Shown here: positions 7,196-11,695 of the stretch, piece by piece
How positions within the stretch are numbered: position 1 is the first letter of the stretch
Layout of the letters: the number at the start of each line of letters is the position of its first letter
Assembly (NCBI GenBank): GCA_027623615.1
Contig: JAQBVH010000035.1
Location: 1 to 11,695 of the forward strand
Length of the DNA: 11,695 nucleotides
Direction of reading: 5' to 3'
DNA from: Planctomycetota bacterium
GTDB taxonomy: Bacteria > Planctomycetota > UBA1135 > GCA-002686595
Notes under the pieces: generated by a model
Database searches by the model: none
The model's input: the letters and a program-made list of their open reading frames with translations, nothing else
Told to the model about the DNA's origin: nothing
Program-made: the position numbers and the translations under genes

Positions 7196-7237
7196 CGCGG
7201 CTCAGGATAGCGGCGGCGGCGTCGGTCATCGCGGCTC
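7186..7237 (-). repeat. 18-bp direct repeat duplicating the Nudix start codon region
   Basis: The 18-mer CGTCGGTCATCGCGGCTC occurs at 7186-7203 and again at 7220-7237, exactly 34 bases apart. Read on the minus strand each copy holds an ATG followed by Thr-Asp codons. Only the inner ATG (7195) is in frame with the Nudix protein. The outer one (7229) follows a GGAG five bases away but opens a frame that becomes an Arg/Pro-rich shadow. Confidence 0.85.
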
Positions 7238-7296
7238 CGGTCAGCGAGCGTGGAATGAGCGTGCGTCGCAGCCTGCCCCGCAAGGCCGGTCCCGTC

Positions 7297-10200
7297 TCAG
7301 GTCGCGGCCAGCTCCTCCTTCGCGGCGGTCAGAAGACCGAGCGTGCCGTTGAGGAACGTCTCGCGCTCGACCTCACCCTTGGCGAGCCGCGCCAGCACCA
7401 GCTTCTGGGCGGCGTAGTCCTCGTTGACCAGGCCGGCGCGGCTCTGGAGCATGCGCCAGGCGCGGCGCCGCTCGACGCAAAAGAGGACCATCTGGCGGCT
7501 GAGCAGGAGGCGCCGGACCTTGCCGTCGTCGGTCTCGGCCTCGATCGAGACCCCGAAGTCGGGCACGTACGCGTGGTGGTCCTCGTCGAGGAAGCGGCGG
7601 TGGACCACGTCGTCCTGGGTGATGCGTACCAGCATGTCGAGGAGGTCGATGGACTCTGCGTCCGGCTTGGCCGGCTGCATGTGTCGCCGGAAGCGCGCCT
7701 CGGTCGCGGCCCAGTGGGCGATCGTGTAGGAGTAGTTACCGCGGCCTGCCTTGGACTTGACCTGGGCCCAGTCGCGCTTGAGGTCCGGGTTGCCCTTGAG
7801 GGACAAGGCCTCGCCGTAGCTCTCGCCCTTCTGGGGGTCGAAGACGAACTCGGGCATGCAGCGCGAGTCGCGCACACGCGCGGCCTGGCGGTTGGCCATG
7901 TCGTCCGGCACGCCGTGCTCGGGCTGGCAGGTCGTGAAGGCCTGCAGGAAGGCCGTTCCGCGGTAGGCCAGGCCCTCGAGCACCGCCTTGTAGAAGTTGC
8001 CCGCGCTGGCGAGCGACACCTGGCCCACATAGGGCGAGCCGTGCCCCGCCGCGAAGATCTCGGCCAGGCTCTTCTTCTCGGTGTACTTGCCCTGGCTCGC
8101 GCTGCCGAACTGGTTCATGTCCCCGCCGCCGAGCATCGGCGTCGAGTCCGAGTTCTGGCCGCCGGTGTTGGAGTACACCTGGGTGTCGAGCATCACCAGC
8201 TTCACGTTCGGCCGGTTTTGCAGGATCACCTTGCTGACGTTCTGGAAGCCGATGTCGCCCATGCCGCCGTCGCCGCCGACGCACCAGGCCTTCGGCAACT
8301 CGGCGATCTCCTGGTCGGTCATGAGCGCGTCGGTGAAGTGCTCGATCTCGAACGACCAGCGCGCGTCGAGGTCGTCCTCGCCGCCGCGGAGGACCAGCGC
8401 GGACAGGCGCTCGGGCAGGACCGAGCGCCGCGCGTGGTCCATCACGAAGCTCTCGCCGAACATCCACGTGATGGTCGCGCCGTCCTGGAAGAGGGAGTTC
8501 ATCCAGGGGTAGGGGTGCGGGTTCGACGGCGGGGTCGAGCCGTAGACCGTGTTGCAGCCGGTGTGGGCGCCCATGGCCATGACCGCCATCCCGTTCTCGA
8601 GCATGCCGTCCACGGCGCGCAGGTCGCGGTGGTTGAAGGCGTCCTGGCGCAGGACGGCGCGCAGGGCGCCGAGCAACTCCTCGTCCGAGGGCAGGCCGAG
8701 GGTGGCGAGGCGGTGCGCGCTGTCCGCGTCGTCCTCGCCGCCGAGGCCCATCACGATGTGCGCGACGGCGCGCCGAAAGCGATCGGCGGAGTCGGGGTGA
8801 CGCTCGGACCAGCGCGCGAGGTGGTCCACGCCGCGCTCGTCGAGGGCGCGCGCGGTGGCCTCCATGCGCTCGGCCTTGGCGTGGTAGAGCGGGCGCATGA
8901 GCGCCTCGGTCAGGCTCGCGATGCCGCGCAGGATGCTCTTCTCGCCGCAGCCCGCGCACGCCCCGTCGCCCGAGACGAGCGCCTCGTAGTTGCTGCGCAC
9001 CATCAGGTGGTTCTTGAGCGTCACCGCGTGGGAGCCGAGCGGATCGAACGGGTCGAACTTGCCGAGGAAGTCCGCGGTCGTGTCGGGGAGCAGGTCGAGG
9101 AAGTTGGTGCCGGAAACGTGGTCCGAGTTGAGCTCCTCGGTCTCCGACGCCATGACGAGCGCGTCCTTGTCGCCGCACTCCGCGACGCACTCGCCGCAGC
9201 CCTTGCACAGGTCCGAAACCATGATCGCGAAGAGTCCGCCCGAGCCAGGCTCCTTCTTCTCGCGCGCCATGAAGGCCTGCGGGACCTTGGTGTAGGCGAA
9301 GGGGATGCGCTCGAAGACCTCGAGGTACTTGGCCCGGGTCTCGGCGTCGAGGCCGCTGACGGCGCGCACCTCCTGTGCCACGATCTGCTTGAACGGCAGG
9401 GTCTGCTTGGCCTTGGTCGCGGCGACCATGCGCGCGCGCGCGCGCTCCTCGACCGCGGGCAGCTCGGCGGCGAGCAGCTCACGCCCGGGCGCGCCGGGCG
9501 CCAGGAAGTTGAGCGCGGTCGCCAGGATGCTGGCGATCGGCTGGGCCGTGTTCGGCAAGGCCGTGTCCGGGCAGGCGGTGATGCACTCCATGCACTGGGT
9601 GCAGTTCTCCGCGATCCAGAGCGGCGTCTCCCGCCGCGCGACGTACTTGCTCGCGGTGCGGCCGGTCGCGGCGGCCATGACCCCGACCGAGGACAGGGTC
9701 GACGCCGGCTGGTCGTAGCCGAGGCCTGCCCGGAACTCGTCGTCGAAGGTGCTGATGCGCGCGACCGGGGGGCGCTCGGGTTGCTCGTGGCAGGTCGTGT
9801 CGGCGTCACAGGTCAGGCAGGCCAGCGGCGCGGCGCGCATCGACGAGCGGTCGGGCGCTGCCATGTCCCCGACGGGCAGGCGCCGGACGCGCGCGAAGCC
9901 CTCGGTCATCACCGTCATGTTCGAGGCGACGACCGCGTCGCCGAAGCGGCCGAACTTCTTCTCGTACTGAGCCTCGACCACATCGTGGAAGCGCGCCTCG
10001 TCGATGCCGTACTCGGCGAGGAAGGGGGAGACCTTGAAGAAGGCGCCGAGGAACGCGTTGCCCTGCATCCGTAGCTGCAGGTCCTCCCGGTCGGTCGCCT
10101 GCTTGGCGATGTCGAAGCCGGGCAGCAGGTAGACCTGGATGTGCTTGCGCTCGATCTCGCGCCGCTGCGGGAGCGGGATGCGTTGCCACGCGACGTCGGG

Positions 10201-11695
10201 CTCCTCCTCGGACTCCCAGACGAAGATGCCGCCCTCACGCATGCCCGCGATCGGGTCGTACTGGGTGAACGCGCGCGGGTCGCAGCACAGCACCACGTCG
10301 ACATGGCGCAGGTCGCAGTTGACGCGGATGCGCTCGGGCGCGACGACGAGGAAGTAGGAGGTGGGCGCGCCCTTCTTCTCGGAGCCGTACTTCGGGTTGG
10401 CGCTGACGTGCAGGATCTCCTTGGGGCGCCCAAGCTCGTCGACCTCGCCGGCCTTGGTCATCAGGTCGTCGCCGAACGCGCCGATGACCTCGCCGAGGTT
10501 CTTGCCGGTAGTGATCATGCCCCACCCGCCGATCGAGTGGAAGCGCACCGCGATCGAGCCCTCGGGCAGGAGCGACGGGGTCTCCTCGCTCTGCACCTCG
10601 TAGTCGTGGTCGATGCCGAGCGTGAAGTAGCTCGTGCCCTCGGAGGCCTTGCGGCCGTCCTTGCGCGTCGCGCTGCCGGTGGCGAACTCGTACGCGCCGA
10701 GGACACCCTCGGGGCGGAAGTCGCGCGAGCCGAGCCCATAGGAGCCGCTGATGATGCGCGGCACGTCGCCCGCTGCGAGCGCCGGCAGGGGCTCGCCCGC
10801 GCTGGTCAAGCTGCCTTCGACGGCCTTGCCCAGGGCGGCGCGCACGTCGCGCGTGAGCGGGTTGTCGCCGGAGAGCGCCTCGTCCGTGCGCTCGAGGATG
10901 ATCAGGGTCTGCTTCCCGCGCAGCGCCTCGACGAGCGCGGCCTCGGGGAACGGGCGCAGCAGGTTGAGGTGCAGCGACCCGACCCTGGCACCGCGCGTCT
11001 CGCGCAGGTGATCGACGGCGGCCTCGATGTTCTCGGCGGCGCAGCCCAGGGAGAGGAACACGACCTCGGCGTCCTCGCAGCGGTACTGGCTGAGGAAGCC
11101 GTAGTAGCGCCCGGTCAGCTGGCCGAACTCCTCGTAGGCGTCGGCGAGAAAACCCATGATCGGCTCGGCGAAGTTGTCGCGTCGCGCGATCACGCCGTTC
11201 ATGTAGTGCTCCTGGTTCTGGACCGGGCCGAGGAGCAGCGGGTTGCGCAGGTCGATCATCGCCGGCACGCGCGGCCGGGTCGGGCCGAACAGGCGCCGCT
11301 GGGCCTCGTTGGGGCAGTCGATGATGTCGTCGGGGGCGCCGAGGAACTCGCGCAGGAGGTCAGCCTCGTGCTTGAAGAAGGTGCGCTCGAGGTGCGAGGT
11401 CAGGAAGCCGTCCTGGGTGTTGATGCCCGGCGTCAGGGCCAGCTCGTTGACCTTGCGCAAGATCAGCGCCTGGTCGGCCGCCTGCTGTGCGTCCTTGGCG
11501 AACAGGATCGTCCAGCCGGTGTCGAGGGCGGCGTAGATGTCGTCGTGTCCGCAGTGCACGTTGAGCGCGTGCTTGGTCAGCGCGCGCGCGGCGACCTCGA
11601 GCACCATCGTCGAGCACTTGCCCGGCGCGTGGTAGTACTGCTCGATCCCGTAGACGATGCCCTGCCCGGAGGTGAAGTTGACCGTCCGCTTGCCT
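7297..11695 (-). CDS. Very large pyruvate:ferredoxin oxidoreductase-like 2-oxoacid:acceptor oxidoreductase (5' end outside window)
   Basis: The frame is open from the window edge; 1465 C-terminal residues are visible, ending at TGA 7299-7297 (numbering from the first full codon, 11694-11692). All fused PFOR domains occur in order. The alpha/PYR domain has VNFTSGQG and EVAARALTKHAL (about 1-200), and domain II follows (about 205-300). The gamma domain begins at HSIGGWGM (386-393). A two-cluster ferredoxin-like region has CTQCMECITACP (Cys698, 701, 704, 708) and CKGCGECVAECG (Cys830, 833, 836, 840). The ThDP-binding beta domain has CAGC (913, 916), TGCNTVYG (Cys1047), GGDGGMGD (Asp1142) to YSNTGGQ (1174-1180) and TTCQPEHG (Cys1256). 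It would convert a 2-oxoacid and CoA to acyl-CoA, CO2 and reduced ferredoxin or flavodoxin in the cytoplasm. Ordinary PFOR is about 1200 residues; this protein, with its missing start, is probably over 1500. Extra length sits between the ferredoxin motifs, between Cys916 and Cys1047, and at the C-terminus. Pyruvate is the default substrate but is not proven. Confidence 0.93.
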   Translation of the reverse strand, partial: GKRTVNFTSGQGIVYGIEQYYHAPGKCSTMVLEVAARALTKHALNVHCGHDDIYAALDTGWTILFAKDAQQAADQALILRKVNELALTPGINTQDGFLTSHLERTFFKHEADLLREFLGAPDDIIDCPNEAQRRLFGPTRPRVPAMIDLRNPLLLGPVQNQEHYMNGVIARRDNFAEPIMGFLADAYEEFGQLTGRYYGFLSQYRCEDAEVVFLSLGCAAENIEAAVDHLRETRGARVGSLHLNLLRPFPEAALVEALRGKQTLIILERTDEALSGDNPLTRDVRAALGKAVEGSLTSAGEPLPALAAGDVPRIISGSYGLGSRDFRPEGVLGAYEFATGSATRKDGRKASEGTSYFTLGIDHDYEVQSEETPSLLPEGSIAVRFHSIGGWGMITTGKNLGEVIGAFGDDLMTKAGEVDELGRPKEILHVSANPKYGSEKKGAPTSYFLVVAPERIRVNCDLRHVDVVLCCDPRAFTQYDPIAGMREGGIFVWESEEEPDVAWQRIPLPQRREIERKHIQVYLLPGFDIAKQATDREDLQLRMQGNAFLGAFFKVSPFLAEYGIDEARFHDVVEAQYEKKFGRFGDAVVASNMTVMTEGFARVRRLPVGDMAAPDRSSMRAAPLACLTCDADTTCHEQPERPPVARISTFDDEFRAGLGYDQPASTLSSVGVMAAATGRTASKYVARRETPLWIAENCTQCMECITACPDTALPNTAQPIASILATALNFLAPGAPGRELLAAELPAVEERARARMVAATKAKQTLPFKQIVAQEVRAVSGLDAETRAKYLEVFERIPFAYTKVPQAFMAREKKEPGSGGLFAIMVSDLCKGCGECVAECGDKDALVMASETEELNSDHVSGTNFLDLLPDTTADFLGKFDPFDPLGSHAVTLKNHLMVRSNYEALVSGDGACAGCGEKSILRGIASLTEALMRPLYHAKAERMEATARALDERGVDHLARWSERHPDSADRFRRAVAHIVMGLGGEDDADSAHRLATLGLPSDEELLGALRAVLRQDAFNHRDLRAVDGMLENGMAVMAMGAHTGCNTVYGSTPPSNPHPYPWMNSLFQDGATITWMFGESFVMDHARRSVLPERLSALVLRGGEDDLDARWSFEIEHFTDALMTDQEIAELPKAWCVGGDGGMGDIGFQNVSKVILQNRPNVKLVMLDTQVYSNTGGQNSDSTPMLGGGDMNQFGSASQGKYTEKKSLAEIFAAGHGSPYVGQVSLASAGNFYKAVLEGLAYRGTAFLQAFTTCQPEHGVPDDMANRQAARVRDSRCMPEFVFDPQKGESYGEALSLKGNPDLKRDWAQVKSKAGRGNYSYTIAHWAATEARFRRHMQPAKPDAESIDLLDMLVRITQDDVVHRRFLDEDHHAYVPDFGVSIEAETDDGKVRRLLLSRQMVLFCVERRRAWRMLQSRAGLVNEDYAAQKLVLARLAKGEVERETFLNGTLGLLTAAKEELAAT
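9430..9445. repeat. (GC)8 dinucleotide run inside the PFOR-like gene
   Basis: Sixteen uninterrupted alternating G and C bases encode an Arg-Ala-Arg-Ala-Arg stretch in the segment inserted between the two ferredoxin-type cysteine motifs. Alternating GC is prone to Z-DNA formation and slippage, but in a genome this GC-rich it may simply reflect codon choice for an Arg/Ala helix. Confidence 0.6.

Noticed and set aside
6897..7283. Minus-strand 128-codon frame starting above the Nudix gene
   Set aside because: It overlaps the Nudix box in another frame and lacks any motif. Its only interest is that the duplicated start region lies in it.
7200..7296. Terminator behind the PFOR-like gene
   Set aside because: Only weak, interrupted complementarity is visible on the minus strand after the stop and there is no T-run, so no terminator is called.
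6901..10074. Plus-strand open frame of over 1050 codons antisense to the PFOR-like gene
   Set aside because: It has the composition of an antisense shadow and no motif, and it crosses two well-supported minus-strand genes and the gap between them.

Overview
The window is very GC-rich (by eye well above 60 %, with strong G/C preference at third codon positions) and densely coding. It is bacterial. Gliding-type ABC auxiliary proteins (GldG-like, DUF4340), a GspG-type pseudopilin, a DUF6263-like exported protein and very long 2-oxoacid oxidoreductases together suggest a high-GC environmental lineage such as Planctomycetota, Myxococcota or Gemmatimonadota. This is inference: no rRNA or other phylogenetic marker is present.

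Layout. (1) 1-1331, plus strand: the 3' end of a GldG-like ABC-transport auxiliary protein, overlapping by ATGA a DUF4340 protein. This is the tail of an operon whose ATPase and permease genes should lie upstream, outside the window. (2) 1338-1829, minus strand: a pseudopilin-like ORF without the prepilin leader and N-terminal helix, so probably a truncated copy. Its broken end lies next to a perfect hairpin. (3) 1970-5515, plus strand: a complete Kgd-type multifunctional 2-oxoglutarate dehydrogenase/decarboxylase, with an E2 acyltransferase domain fused in front of the E1 domain, closely resembling the mycobacterial enzyme. (4) 5523-5544: a perfect 22-bp palindrome between convergent genes, probably a bidirectional terminator. 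(5) 5538-11695, minus strand: three co-directional genes. In transcription order they are a very large pyruvate:ferredoxin-oxidoreductase-like protein (5' end outside the window), a Nudix hydrolase of the ADP-ribose pyrophosphatase type, and an exported DUF6263-like protein.

Metabolic reading. The two largest genes both encode thiamine-diphosphate enzymes that decarboxylate 2-oxoacids oxidatively. Kgd acts on 2-oxoglutarate and passes the acyl group to CoA through an E2/E3 system, or releases succinic semialdehyde. The PFOR-like protein would make acyl-CoA and reduce a low-potential acceptor through its Fe-S clusters. They are on opposite strands, so they share a neighbourhood but not an operon. 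The Nudix enzyme may act on NAD-derived ADP-ribose or a related nucleotide sugar, but a link to its neighbours is not shown.

The most interesting object is the PFOR-like protein. It keeps the family's catalytic and cluster residues but carries long insertions at two Fe-S regions, an additional cysteine motif and an enlarged C-terminus. Nothing in the window looks like a CRISPR array, prophage, intact insertion sequence, tRNA or rRNA.
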